From positions 1 through 64,000 of the forward strand of contig JAOPVX010000368.1 in assembly GCA_025965975.1 (NCBI GenBank): a stretch of DNA of 64,000 nt, read 5' to 3'. Of this stretch, positions 37,588 through 49,146 are shown one piece after another. Under the pieces are notes generated by a model. That model was not told where the DNA came from. It saw nothing but the letters and a program-made list of their open reading frames with translations, and did no database searches. Both the position numbers and the translations under genes were made by a program. The stretch comes from Mycobacterium sp. (GTDB lineage Bacteria > Actinomycetota > Actinomycetes > Mycobacteriales > Mycobacteriaceae). How positions within the stretch are numbered: the stretch's first letter is position 1; each line of letters begins with the position of its first letter.

Positions 37588-40500
37588 GTGGCAGGGGACT
37601 TCGGCGGACGCGAGGAGCAGGGTGATTCCCGCGCAGGTGAGGAGCAGGGTGTGCGCCAGCCGGAGGTACCCCGGCAGTACGTGCTTTCTGCGTTCGCTCC
37701 CGAGCAACGCACGCTGATCGACATCCTCTACGACACGACGGCCCGCCATCCCGACGCGCCCGCGCTGGACGACGGCGCGGTCCAGCTCACCTACGCCGAG
37801 TTGATCTCCGACATCGAAGAGAGCGTCGAGTGGCTCGCGGCCCGCGGCATCGGCCGGGGTGACCGCATCGGCATCCGGATGCCGTCGGGTAGTTACGCGC
37901 TGTATGTGGCGATCCTCGCGGCGCTGGCCGCCGGAGCGGCGTACGTGCCGGTCGACGCCGACGACCCAGAAGAACGGGCCGAGTTGGTGTTCGGCGAGGC
38001 CAACGTGGTGGGGGTCATCACCGAGAAGGGGCTGGTCCGTGGGCACGGCGCGTCGCGGGGATGGCGCGCAGGGTCGCCGCTGGGTCGCGACGACGCATGG
38101 ATCATCTTCACGTCCGGATCCACCGGCACCCCGAAGGGGGTTGCCGTCACGCATCACAGCGCCGCCGCGTTCGTCGACGCGGAAGCGCAAATATTCTTGC
38201 AGGACAACCCCATTGGGCCCGCCGACCGGGTGCTGGCCGGACTGTCGGTCGCGTTCGACGCCTCGTGCGAAGAGATGTGGCTGGCCTGGCGGCACGGGGC
38301 CTGCCTGGTGCCAGCGCCGCGCTCTCTTGTGCGCAGCGGCATGGATCTTGGCCCGTGGCTGGTGTCTCGCGACATCACCGTGGTGTCGACCGTGCCGACG
38401 CTGGCGGCGCTGTGGCCGGCGGAGGCACTCGAGGCGGTGCGGCTGCTGATCTTCGGCGGCGAGGCGTGCCCGCCGGAGCTGGCCGAGCGGCTGGCCGTCG
38501 AGGGCCGCGAGGTGTGGAACACCTACGGCCCGACCGAGGCGACCGTGGTGGCGTGCGCGGCCCGGCTGGACGGCTTCGGCGGGCAGGAGCGTAGCGACCG
38601 GGGGGATGACATCCGCCCGGTGAGCATCGGATTGCCGCTGCGGGGTTGGGATCTGGCCGTGATCGACAAGGCCGGCGCCCCGGTCAGCACAGGCGAAGTC
38701 GGCGAGCTCGTCATCGGAGGCGTTGGCCTTGCCCGCTACCTTGACCCGGACAAGGACGCCGAAAAATACGCGGAGATGCCGACGCTCGGATGGTCACGCG
38801 CCTACCGCAGCGGCGACTTGGTGCGGCTGGAACCCGACGGCCTTTACTTCGTCGGCCGAGCCGACGACCAGGTCAAGGTCGGCGGCCGCCGCATCGAGCT
38901 CGGCGAGGTGGACGCCGCCTTGGTGAGCCTGCCCGGGGTCAGCGGCGGCGCTGCCGCGGTGCGACGGACCGCCAGCGGCACTCCCCTGCTGGTCGGCTAC
39001 GTAGCGAGCGCCGACCCGTCGTTCGACATCGCCAAGGCCCGCACCACGCTTGGCGAGACGCTGCCCGCAGCGCTGGTGCCGCGGCTGGTGCTTGTCGACG
39101 AGCTACCCACCCGCACATCGGGCAAGGTCGACCGCGAGGCACTGCCCTGGCCGCCGCCGGGGGCGAGCGAACAGGACGAACCCGACCTCGGCGGCACGAC
39201 GGGCTGGCTGGCAGGGCTGTGGCGCAAGGTGCTGGCCGCGCCAATCGACGGCCCGGAGGCCGATTTCTTCGCGCTCGGCGGCGGATCGCTCCCGGCGGCC
39301 CAACTCGTGGCCGCACTGCGGCAGCGCTATCCGCAGGTTACGGTGGCCGACCTCTACGACCATCCCCGGCTGGGGTCGCTGGCCGGATACCTCGATGAAC
39401 TCGACCCGCCGCCACACGTCGAACCTCGACTCGTCGCGCCGACACCGCGGCTCACCCAGACCGTGCAGATGGCGATGTCATTGCCGCTGGCCACGTTGAC
39501 GGGGCTGCAGTGGGTGGTCTGGCTCGCGCTCGCCAACAACGTCGCGGCCGCACTGCATCTGGCGCCATGGGCGGTGGCGGTGAACTGGTGGTGGTTCGCC
39601 GTCGGGTTTGTGCTGTTCATCACGCCGCTTGGCCGGATGGGCATCGCGGCACTCTGCGCGCGGATCCTGCTCGGCGGTCTTGAACCGGGCACCTATCGTC
39701 GTGGCGGCCCTGTCCATCTGCGGGTGTGGCTCGCCGAACGGCTCGCGGAGGCCAGCGGCGCCGAAAACCAGGCCGGTGCACCGTGGCTGGTTTACTACGC
39801 GCGGATGCTTGGCAACAGGGTCGGCAAGGGAGTCGATCTGCACTCGACCCCACCGGTGACCGGGATGCTCAGGCTCGGACATCGCAGTTCGATCGAGCCG
39901 GAGGTCGACCTGTCCGGGCACTGGATCGATGGCGATCACTTCCACGTCGGCCCCATCACCGTCGGCAACGACGCCACCATCGGGGCCCGCACCACGCTGC
40001 TGCCCGGGGCCACCGTCGGCAAGAACGCCGACGTAGCGCCTGGCTCGGGTGTGGTCGGCAAAGTCAAGAACGGCCAGTATTGGAAGGGCTCACCCGCGGT
40101 GAAATCCGGCAAGGCCCGACACCCGTGGCCGGACCACCGCCCGCGGCGGGCGCCGCTGTGGGTGGCCGTTTATGGTGTCACGTCGGTCCTGCTTGGCGGC
40201 GTGCCGTTGGTGGCGCTTGGTGTTGGTCTTGCCGTGATCGGCTGGGCTATCCGCGACGCCGACTCGCTCACCGCGGCACTCGGCCCGGCCGCCGTCTGGA
40301 CGCCGGTGGCGACACTGGCCGCGCTCGTGACGTATGCGGCGTTGACTGTGATCGGGGTGCGGGTGCTGTCGCTGTGGCTGGGTGAGGGGTATCACCCGGT
40401 GCGCAGCCGCGTCGGATGGCAGCTTTGGGCCACCGAGCGGCTGATGGATGCGGCCCGCAACTATCTGTTCCCGGTGTACGCCAGCCTGCTCACGCCGTGG

Positions 40501-41601
40501 TGGCTGCGGGTGCTTGGCGCGAAAGTCGGTCGAGGGACCGAGATTTCGACGGCGCTGCTGATCCCGAAGTTCACCGTCGTCGAGGATGGTGCGTTCCTGG
40601 CCGACGACACCATGGTCGCGTCCTACGAGCTTGGCGGCGGCTGGATCCACGTTGCGAAGGCGACGATCGGCAAGCGGGCGTTTCTTGGCAATTCCGGCAT
40701 CACCCAACCCGGGCGCCGCGTGCCCGACGACGCGCTCGTGGCCGTGCTGTCAGCGACGCCGCACAAAGCCAAGGCCGGGTCGTCGTGGCTCGGCAGCCCG
40801 CCGGTTCGGTTGCGCCGCAAGCCGACCGCGGCCGACGCGCTGCGCACTTTCCATCCGTCGCTGCGGTTGAAGATCCTGCGCGCCATGGTGGAAACCTGCC
40901 GGCTGATCCCCGTGGTGGTGACCTTCGCGATCGGTGTGGCAGTGCTGTTCGCATTGCAGTGGCTGGCGATCGAATTCGGCTGGCAGTTGGCGGCGCTGGC
41001 CGGCGGCGTGGTGCTGCTCGCGGCGGGCGCGGTCGCGGGCTGCATCGCGGTGATCGCGAAATGGCTTGTCGTGGGACGTATTCACGCGATCGAGCATCCG
41101 CTCTGGTCAGCGTTCGTGTGGCGCAACGAGGTCTCGGACACCTTCGTCGAAACCGTTGCCGCGCCGTGGTTCGCCCGCGCGGCCAGTGGCACCCCGGTGA
41201 TGAACCTCTGGCTTCGGGCGTTGGGTGCATCGATCGGCCGCGGTGTCTGGTGCGAGACGTACTGGCTGCCCGAGGCGGATTTGGTCACGCTCGGCAGGGG
41301 TTCCACCGTCAACCGCGGCTGCGTCGTGCAGACCCACCTGTTCCACGACCGGATCATGCGGATGGACACGGTTGTGCTAGAAGAGGGTTCGACGCTTGGC
41401 ACGCACTGTGTGGCACTGCCTGCGGCCCGGATCGGCGCGGGCGCCACCGTCGGCCCAGCCTCGCTCGTCATGCGCGGTGACGAAGTACCGCCGTCGACTC
41501 GCTGGCAAGGCAACCCGATCGCGCCGTGGAACCTGTTGCGCAAGAGGCGCGGCGACGCACCTGAGCCACCGCCCAAGAAAACAGAAGCTAGCGCCGCGTG
41601 A
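37588..41601 (+). CDS. Pls/PosA-family NRPS-like protein
   Basis: 1337 residues. An adenylation domain (about 45-530) has core motif FTSGSTGTPKGV at 174-185, then YRSGDLVRLEPDG and GRADDQVKVGGRRIELGE. A carrier domain follows with the phosphopantetheine Ser567 in FFALGGGSLPAAQL. The C-terminal 700 residues alternate membrane helices with left-handed hexapeptide-repeat segments (for example GNDATIGARTTLLPGATVG and RIGAGATVGPASLVMRGDEV), as in polylysine/siderophore-like Pls and PosA systems. The product is unknown. GTG start at 37588. The stop overlaps the M1 peptidase start (GTGA). Confidence 0.9.
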   Translation: MAGDFGGREEQGDSRAGEEQGVRQPEVPRQYVLSAFAPEQRTLIDILYDTTARHPDAPALDDGAVQLTYAELISDIEESVEWLAARGIGRGDRIGIRMPSGSYALYVAILAALAAGAAYVPVDADDPEERAELVFGEANVVGVITEKGLVRGHGASRGWRAGSPLGRDDAWIIFTSGSTGTPKGVAVTHHSAAAFVDAEAQIFLQDNPIGPADRVLAGLSVAFDASCEEMWLAWRHGACLVPAPRSLVRSGMDLGPWLVSRDITVVSTVPTLAALWPAEALEAVRLLIFGGEACPPELAERLAVEGREVWNTYGPTEATVVACAARLDGFGGQERSDRGDDIRPVSIGLPLRGWDLAVIDKAGAPVSTGEVGELVIGGVGLARYLDPDKDAEKYAEMPTLGWSRAYRSGDLVRLEPDGLYFVGRADDQVKVGGRRIELGEVDAALVSLPGVSGGAAAVRRTASGTPLLVGYVASADPSFDIAKARTTLGETLPAALVPRLVLVDELPTRTSGKVDREALPWPPPGASEQDEPDLGGTTGWLAGLWRKVLAAPIDGPEADFFALGGGSLPAAQLVAALRQRYPQVTVADLYDHPRLGSLAGYLDELDPPPHVEPRLVAPTPRLTQTVQMAMSLPLATLTGLQWVVWLALANNVAAALHLAPWAVAVNWWWFAVGFVLFITPLGRMGIAALCARILLGGLEPGTYRRGGPVHLRVWLAERLAEASGAENQAGAPWLVYYARMLGNRVGKGVDLHSTPPVTGMLRLGHRSSIEPEVDLSGHWIDGDHFHVGPITVGNDATIGARTTLLPGATVGKNADVAPGSGVVGKVKNGQYWKGSPAVKSGKARHPWPDHRPRRAPLWVAVYGVTSVLLGGVPLVALGVGLAVIGWAIRDADSLTAALGPAAVWTPVATLAALVTYAALTVIGVRVLSLWLGEGYHPVRSRVGWQLWATERLMDAARNYLFPVYASLLTPWWLRVLGAKVGRGTEISTALLIPKFTVVEDGAFLADDTMVASYELGGGWIHVAKATIGKRAFLGNSGITQPGRRVPDDALVAVLSATPHKAKAGSSWLGSPPVRLRRKPTAADALRTFHPSLRLKILRAMVETCRLIPVVVTFAIGVAVLFALQWLAIEFGWQLAALAGGVVLLAAGAVAGCIAVIAKWLVVGRIHAIEHPLWSAFVWRNEVSDTFVETVAAPWFARAASGTPVMNLWLRALGASIGRGVWCETYWLPEADLVTLGRGSTVNRGCVVQTHLFHDRIMRMDTVVLEEGSTLGTHCVALPAARIGAGATVGPASLVMRGDEVPPSTRWQGNPIAPWNLLRKRRGDAPEPPPKKTEASAA

Positions 41602-42944
41602 CGAGGAGCAAGAAAGCGGCAAAGAAAGCGGCCCCTCCGGTCATCGACCCCTACCTGCCTGCGAATGGCAACTTCGGCTATCGGGTGTCGCGCTACGAAC
41701 TCGACCTCGAGTACAAGGTGTCGATCAACCGGCTGTCCGGGACCGCCACCATCACTGCGGTCACCCTGGCGGCGCTGCGCACATTCACGCTCGACCTGTC
41801 TGACGCCCTTTCGGTGACGAAGGTGTCGGTGAACGGCCGGCACCCAGCCCAGTTCCGTTCGACGCGCGGAAAGCTGCATATCGCATTGGACGAGTCTCTG
41901 CCCGCAGGGGCCGCGATGACCATCGTGGTGCGCTACGGCGGCACTCCGCGACCGACCCATTCCCTTTGGGGTGAGGTCGGTTTCGAGGAGCTGACGAACG
42001 GCGTCCTCGTCGCTGGTCAGCCCAACGGCGCCGCGTCGTGGTTCCCGTGTGACGACCATCCCAGCGCCAAGGCCAGCTTCCGCATCCAGATCAGTACCGA
42101 GAGCCCGTACTACGCGCTGGCCAACGGTGAGTTGTTGGCACGCCGCGTCCGCGCGGGCATGACCACGTGGACGTATGAACAAGCCGAGCCGACGTCGACC
42201 TATCTGGTCACGCTGCAGATCGGAATGTACGACAGGCGTCGGATGGCGAAAAACGGCGTCCAGATACAGGCGGTGCTGCCGGACCACCTGCGAGGCAACT
42301 TCGAGTACGACTTCGGCCGTCAGGCGCAGATGATGAAGTTGTTCGTCAAACTGTTCGGACCGTACCCGCTGGCATGTGGTTACACGGTGGTGGTCACCGA
42401 CGACGACCTGGAGATACCGCTCGAGGCGCAAGGTATTTCGATTTTCGGCGCCAACCATTGCGACGGCAAGCGCAGCGCGGAACGGCTGATTGCCCACGAG
42501 CTGGCCCATCAGTGGTTCGGCAATTCGGTGACCGCGAAACGATGGCGGCACATCTGGCTGCACGAGGGCTTCGCCTGCTACGCCGAATGGCTGTGGTCCG
42601 AACACTCGGGCGGGCGCAGCGCTGACGAATGGGCACGCCACTACCACGAGCGGCTGGCCACCTCGCCGGAGGATCTGCTGCTCGCCGACCCTGGGCCGCG
42701 TGACATGTTCGACGACCGCGTGTACAAGCGCGGCGCGCTGACGCTCCACATGTTGCGACGGCGCATCGGTGACGAGAGTTTCTTTGCGCTGCTGCGGGAT
42801 TGGACGACGCGCTACCGGCACGGCACCGCGGTCACCGACGATTTCACCGGCTTGGCAGCCAACTACGCACACGAGTCGCTGCGACCGCTGTGGGATGCGT
42901 GGCTGTATTCGATGGCTGTGCCTGCCCTGGAAAGCCCGTCGTGA
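41598..42944 (+). CDS. M1-family zinc aminopeptidase
   Basis: A 448-residue metallopeptidase with the zinc motif HELAHQWFGNSVTAKRW and a downstream Glu in LHEGFACYAEWLW. It has no signal peptide and is short for M1, lacking the large C-terminal helical domain. The exopeptidase GxMEN motif is not obvious in the expected place. The GTG at 41598 overlaps the stop of the Pls/PosA gene, and its own stop overlaps the flippase-like gene. Strict coupling suggests a role in processing or assembling the NRPS-like product. Confidence 0.9.
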   Translation: MTRSKKAAKKAAPPVIDPYLPANGNFGYRVSRYELDLEYKVSINRLSGTATITAVTLAALRTFTLDLSDALSVTKVSVNGRHPAQFRSTRGKLHIALDESLPAGAAMTIVVRYGGTPRPTHSLWGEVGFEELTNGVLVAGQPNGAASWFPCDDHPSAKASFRIQISTESPYYALANGELLARRVRAGMTTWTYEQAEPTSTYLVTLQIGMYDRRRMAKNGVQIQAVLPDHLRGNFEYDFGRQAQMMKLFVKLFGPYPLACGYTVVVTDDDLEIPLEAQGISIFGANHCDGKRSAERLIAHELAHQWFGNSVTAKRWRHIWLHEGFACYAEWLWSEHSGGRSADEWARHYHERLATSPEDLLLADPGPRDMFDDRVYKRGALTLHMLRRRIGDESFFALLRDWTTRYRHGTAVTDDFTGLAANYAHESLRPLWDAWLYSMAVPALESPS

Positions 42945-44218
42945 CCGACGCGGCGACGCCGTTTGATCCTCTTCGCGCAAGCGGCTCATCGCCGACGGGC
43001 CCGATCACCCGCGCCACCGTGGCCCGGGTCGGCACTGCGACCGTGGTGTCCGCGCTGTGCGGGTACGCGGTGCTGTATCTGGCCGCGCGCGATCTCGAGC
43101 CTGCGGGCTTCTCGGTTTTCGGCGTGTTCTGGGGTGCGTTCGGTTTGGTCACCGGCGCGGCGTTCGGCCTGTTGCAGGAGGCCACCAGGGAGGTGCGCTC
43201 GGCGCGATACGCCGAGGTCGTCGCCGGGCCGCGCACGCATCCGATGCGGGTGGCGGCGATGGTCGGCGTCGTCGCTGCCGCGGTGATCGCCGCGAGTTCG
43301 CCGCTGTGGTCGGCGCATGTGTTTGTCAGGGCGCAGTGGCTGAGTGTGGCGCTGCTAAGCGTCGGGCTGGCCGGTTTCTGCCTGCACGCCACGCTGCTTG
43401 GCATGCTGGCCGGGGTGAACCGATGGACCCAGTATGGGTCGTTGATGGTGACCGACGCCGTGCTGCGGGTGGCGGTGGCGGCGGCGACGTTCGTGGTCGG
43501 CCTTGGGCTCGTCGGATACCTATGGGCGACCGTCGCCGGTTCGGTCGCGTGGCTGATCCTGCTCTTCGCTTCGCCCGCGACACGCGCCGCGGCCCGGCTG
43601 CTCACCCCTGGCGGCACAGTGACGTTCCTGCGCGGAGCGTCGCACTCGATCGCCGCCGCCGGGGCGAGCGCGATCCTGGTGATGGGCTTTCCGGTGCTGC
43701 TCAAGGCCACCTCCGGTGATCTGGGCGCCACGGGCGGCGTGGTGATCCTCGCGGTGACGCTGACCCGCGCGCCGTTGCTTGTGCCGCTGACCGCGATGCA
43801 GGGCAATCTGATCGCGCATTTCGTGGACCAGCGCACGCAGCGGGTGCGGGCGCTGGTGGCGCCTGCGGTCGTGGTGACCGGCCTTGGCCTGGTGGGCGTA
43901 CTGCTGGCCGGGGTGTTCGGGCCGTGGCTGCTGCGGGAGGCGTTCGGGGCCCAGTACCAGGCCGAGGGCGCGTTGCTGGCCTGGCTGACCGGGGCGGCCG
44001 TCGCGATCGCGCTGTTGACCTTGACGGGCGCCGCCACGGTCGCGGCGGCCCTGCACCGCGCATATTCGATCGGTTGGGTGTCGGCGACGCTGGCGTCGGC
44101 GCTGTTGCTGCTGCTGCCACTGGGCCTGGAGACGCGCACGGTGATCGCGCTGCTGTGCGGACCGATGGTCGGAATCGCGGTGCACCTGGCCGCGCTTGCC
44201 AGGTTGCCCGACGGGTGA
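42941..44218 (+). CDS. Polysaccharide flippase-like membrane protein (Rv3630-like)
   Basis: A 425-residue protein with about 12 membrane helices and the overall layout of the MOP/Wzx flippase superfamily. The N-terminus is VTDAATPFDPLRASG. The GTG at 42941 overlaps the M1 peptidase stop (GTGA), which fixes the start. It lies just upstream of a GT2 glycosyltransferase and DUF2304 pair, as Rv3630-Rv3632 in M. tuberculosis. Transport of a lipid-linked glycan is inferred. Confidence 0.78.
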   Translation: MTDAATPFDPLRASGSSPTGPITRATVARVGTATVVSALCGYAVLYLAARDLEPAGFSVFGVFWGAFGLVTGAAFGLLQEATREVRSARYAEVVAGPRTHPMRVAAMVGVVAAAVIAASSPLWSAHVFVRAQWLSVALLSVGLAGFCLHATLLGMLAGVNRWTQYGSLMVTDAVLRVAVAAATFVVGLGLVGYLWATVAGSVAWLILLFASPATRAAARLLTPGGTVTFLRGASHSIAAAGASAILVMGFPVLLKATSGDLGATGGVVILAVTLTRAPLLVPLTAMQGNLIAHFVDQRTQRVRALVAPAVVVTGLGLVGVLLAGVFGPWLLREAFGAQYQAEGALLAWLTGAAVAIALLTLTGAATVAAALHRAYSIGWVSATLASALLLLLPLGLETRTVIALLCGPMVGIAVHLAALARLPDG

Positions 44219-44230
44219 CCCTGTATTTTG

Positions 44231-44944
44231 ATGTGCATCAGTATCTCGGACACGCGCTACCACGACGTTTGGATCGTCGTCCCCGCCTTCAACGAGGCGA
44301 GCGTTATCGGCGACGTCATCTCTGACGTTCACTCCGTTTTCCATCACGTGGTCTGTGTGGACGACGGCAGCCGCGACGACACCGGCGACGTCGCGTTGCG
44401 GGCCGGGGCGCACGTCGTGCGTCATCCGGTCAACCTCGGCCAGGGCGCGGCGATCCAGACCGGCGTCGAGTACGCCAGAAGCCGGCAAGGGGCCGCGGTG
44501 TTCGCCACGTTCGACGCCGACGGCCAACACCGGGTGAAGGACGTCATCCGGATGATCGACCGGCTCGCAGGCGAGGACGTCGATCTCGTGATCGGGACCC
44601 GGTTCGCCGATCCCGGTGTGGTCAGCCGCACACCGTTCGTGAAGCGGTTGGTGCTGCGTTCGGCCGCGGCATTGAGTCGACGCAGTCGGCGGCTGGGCCT
44701 GACCGATGCGCACAACGGCCTGCGAGTATTCAACAAGACCGTGGCCGATCAGCTGAACCTCAGCATGAGCGGCATGAGCCACGCCGACGAGTTCATCTCG
44801 TTGGCTCTTGAAAACCATTGGCGGGTAACCGAAGAGCCGGTCGAGATCCTTTACACCGAGTACTCGATGTCGAAGGGTCAGCCCCTTCTGAACGGCGTCA
44901 ACATCATCGTCGACGGATGGTTGCGGGGGAGGATGTCCCGATGA
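44231..44944 (+). CDS. Family 2 glycosyltransferase (Rv3631-like)
   Basis: 237 residues. The GT-A fold is shown by VWIVVPAFNEASVIGDVI, VCVDDGSRDDTGDVAL, the HPVNLGQGAAIQTGVEYA block and the DxD-like FATFDADGQHRV. It resembles polyprenyl-phosphate mannosyl- or glucosyltransferases without their membrane tail. That role is probably filled by the following DUF2304 protein, whose start overlaps this stop (ATGA). The ATG at 44231 is used; an adjacent TTG is not needed. Confidence 0.92.
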   Translation: MCISISDTRYHDVWIVVPAFNEASVIGDVISDVHSVFHHVVCVDDGSRDDTGDVALRAGAHVVRHPVNLGQGAAIQTGVEYARSRQGAAVFATFDADGQHRVKDVIRMIDRLAGEDVDLVIGTRFADPGVVSRTPFVKRLVLRSAAALSRRSRRLGLTDAHNGLRVFNKTVADQLNLSMSGMSHADEFISLALENHWRVTEEPVEILYTEYSMSKGQPLLNGVNIIVDGWLRGRMSR

Positions 44945-45282
44945 ACTGGATTCAGGCGCTGCTGATCGTCTCGGTGCTGGCGTTGCTGGTGTACCTGCTG
45001 CGCTCGCGTCGCAGCGCGCGGTCAAGGGCGTGGGTGAAGGTCGGCTATGTGCTGTTCGTGATCGCGGGGATATACGCGATTCTGCGGCCGAATGACACCA
45101 CCGTGGTTGCGAATTGGCTCGGGGTGGCCCGCGGTGCAGACCTGATGGAGTACGTGCTGATCATTGCGTTCGTGTTCACCACGCTCTCGGCCTACATGCG
45201 GTTCAAGGACCTCGAGCTGAAGTACGCGCGGCTGGCACGTGCGGTGGCCTTGCAAACCGCAAGGGTACCCGAGGACCGTTAA
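44941..45282 (+). CDS. DUF2304 membrane protein (Rv3632-like)
   Basis: A 113-residue protein with three membrane helices (MNWIQALLIVSVLALLVYLL, VKVGYVLFVIAGIYAIL, LMEYVLIIAFVFTTLSAYM). DUF2304 proteins are small partners of GT2 glycosyltransferases and probably hold the enzyme at the membrane. It is co-translated with the glycosyltransferase (ATGA). It ends 4 bp inside the broken amidohydrolase on the other strand. Confidence 0.9.
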   Translation: MNWIQALLIVSVLALLVYLLRSRRSARSRAWVKVGYVLFVIAGIYAILRPNDTTVVANWLGVARGADLMEYVLIIAFVFTTLSAYMRFKDLELKYARLARAVALQTARVPEDR

Positions 45283-45691
45283 CCCGTGCCGCCAAGCAGC
45301 GCCGCCAACACCTGGATCCGCTTGGCCTCGATGTCAGGCTGCGGCAGTACCGCCTCGACCCGGCTGAACGGGTCGGCGGCGTCGTCGGAGTCGGCGTACA
45401 CCGTCGACAGCGAGCAGTTGCCCAGCAGGACCGTGCTGACGCCGTGCCGCACCGACTCCTTCAGCCCGGGGTCGAGCAGCACCTCGGCGTCGTAGTGGTG
45501 TGCACGTCGATGAATCCGGGGACGATCCACTTCTCAACGGCGTCGATCACGTCGGTCCAGCCGGTCTCGTCGAGCCGTCCTGCAGACACCTCGGCCACGA
45601 TGCCGTCGCGAATGCCCAGCGTGCGGACTTGGGGAACGGTTCCCGTTCCGTCGAACCACAGGCCGTTGCGGATGATCACGTCGTGGGTCAT
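45279..45691 (-). pseudogene. Broken N-acyl-D-amino-acid deacylase-type amidohydrolase
   Basis: The first frame starts at the ATG at 45691 (MTHDVIIRNGLWFDGTGT) and runs to WIVPGFIDVHT. The metal-binding 'DVHTHYDAE' motif is then interrupted: HYDAEVLLDPGLKESVRHGV continues in the next frame. One missing base near 45497 explains the shift. Even if it is restored, the frame ends after about 137 residues, whereas the family has 500 or more, and the last 22 residues do not look like the family. The gene is both frameshifted and truncated. Confidence 0.85.
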
Positions 45692-45713
45692 CGCCGCAAC
45701 ACCACAACAGAAA

Positions 45714-45725
45714 GTGAGTACTTAC
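45714..45725. promoter_or_regulatory. Near-palindrome resembling a TetR-type operator
   Basis: GTGAGTACTTAC, flanked by AAA and AAT, is symmetric except for one pair of positions. It lies 23 bp upstream of the ATG of the broken amidohydrolase and just downstream of the epimerase stop codon. The form is like operators bound by TetR-family repressors in actinobacteria. No regulator gene is nearby. Confidence 0.4.
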
Positions 45726-45742
45726 AATCTTTCTTTCGAGCA

Positions 45743-48489
<2,747 letters not shown>

Positions 48490-48497
<8 letters not shown>

Positions 48498-48519
48498 TTC
48501 GCGGCTCGGTAGTTCGCGG
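48490..48519 (+). repeat. 15-bp tandem duplication at a gene end
   Basis: CTCGGTAGTTCGCGG occurs twice in a row (48490-48504 and 48505-48519). The first copy contains the TAG stop of the Rv3635-like gene. Confidence 0.95.
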
Positions 48520-48536
48520 CCTGAGACAATGCGCAA

Positions 48537-48926
48537 ATGAGCGAGGATGGCATGACAGACGTGCGTGAACACGGCCTCCAGGTATTCCGCGAGTTGCTCT
48601 CGGGTGCGGTGCCCGACGGCGACCTGCGCGACGGCAAGTTCGGCGACGAACTACTCGAGATCGGTATCGACAACGTCTTCGGCCGGCTCTGGGGACGCGA
48701 AGGACTGAGTCGGCGCGAGCGCAGCCTTGTCACGCTCGGCATCCTGATCGCGCTGCGCGCCACCGACGAACTCAAGTTCCACGTCCAGATCGCCCGCAAC
48801 AACGGGCTCACCGAGAACGAGATCGCTGAGGTCATCTACCACGCCAGCGGCTACGCCGGCTTCCCCGCCGCCAACACCGCTTGCAGGATCGCCCGCGAGG
48901 TGTTGGAGGCTGACCCGCCAACGTGA
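48537..48926 (+). CDS. Carboxymuconolactone decarboxylase family protein
   Basis: 129 residues of the CMD/AhpD fold, with the conserved core RRERSLVTLGILIALRATDE, ELKFHVQIARNNG and IAEVIYHASGYAGFPAA. There is no CxxC pair, so it is of the CMD type and not an AhpD peroxidase. It could act in aromatic-acid breakdown, but no pathway partners are near. The ATG at 48537 is used; another ATG is five codons later. It converges with tRNA-Thr. Confidence 0.9.
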   Translation: MSEDGMTDVREHGLQVFRELLSGAVPDGDLRDGKFGDELLEIGIDNVFGRLWGREGLSRRERSLVTLGILIALRATDELKFHVQIARNNGLTENEIAEVIYHASGYAGFPAANTACRIAREVLEADPPT

Positions 48927-48946
48927 CGGTGGCACGGTCGGCACCG

Positions 48947-49030
48947 AAGCTGAGCCACCGATGCTGAGCCACCGAAGCTGGGCCACCGATGCTGGGCCAC
49001 CGATGCTGAGCCACCTATGCTGAGCCACCT
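48947..49030 (-). repeat. Six tandem 14-bp repeats at the 3' end of tRNA-Thr
   Basis: Read on the minus strand, six 14-bp units follow one another from 49030 to 48947. The first, AGGTGGCTCAGCAT, is the tRNA acceptor end itself. The rest differ at one to three positions (A/C at 1, T/C at 8, A/T at 13). Each unit repeats the GGTGGC that forms the 3' side of the acceptor stem, so five extra copies lie in the tRNA trailer. Confidence 0.93.
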
Positions 49031-49095
49031 AGGAGAATCGAACTCCTGACCTGCTCATTACGAGTGAGCCGCTCTACCGACTGAGCTAAGGTGGC
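49023..49095 (-). tRNA. tRNA-Thr (anticodon CGU)
   Basis: 73 nt on the minus strand. The acceptor stem is GCCACCT/AGGTGGC with a T discriminator. The D arm contains AGCTCAGTCGGTAGAGC, the anticodon arm is GCTCA-CTCGTAA-TGAGC (anticodon CGT, reads ACG), and the T arm is CAGGAGTTCGATTCTCCTA. No CCA is encoded. Its 3' end is the first unit of a 14-bp repeat array. Confidence 0.97.
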
Positions 49096-49146
49096 GTGCC
49101 CTTTCGAGCGGCACGAGTCTACGGCAGGCCCCACCGACAGCCCAAG

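Noticed and set aside
48947..49030. Array of 14-bp units considered as a CRISPR or satellite array
   Set aside because: There are no spacers. The units are contiguous and derive from the tRNA 3' end.
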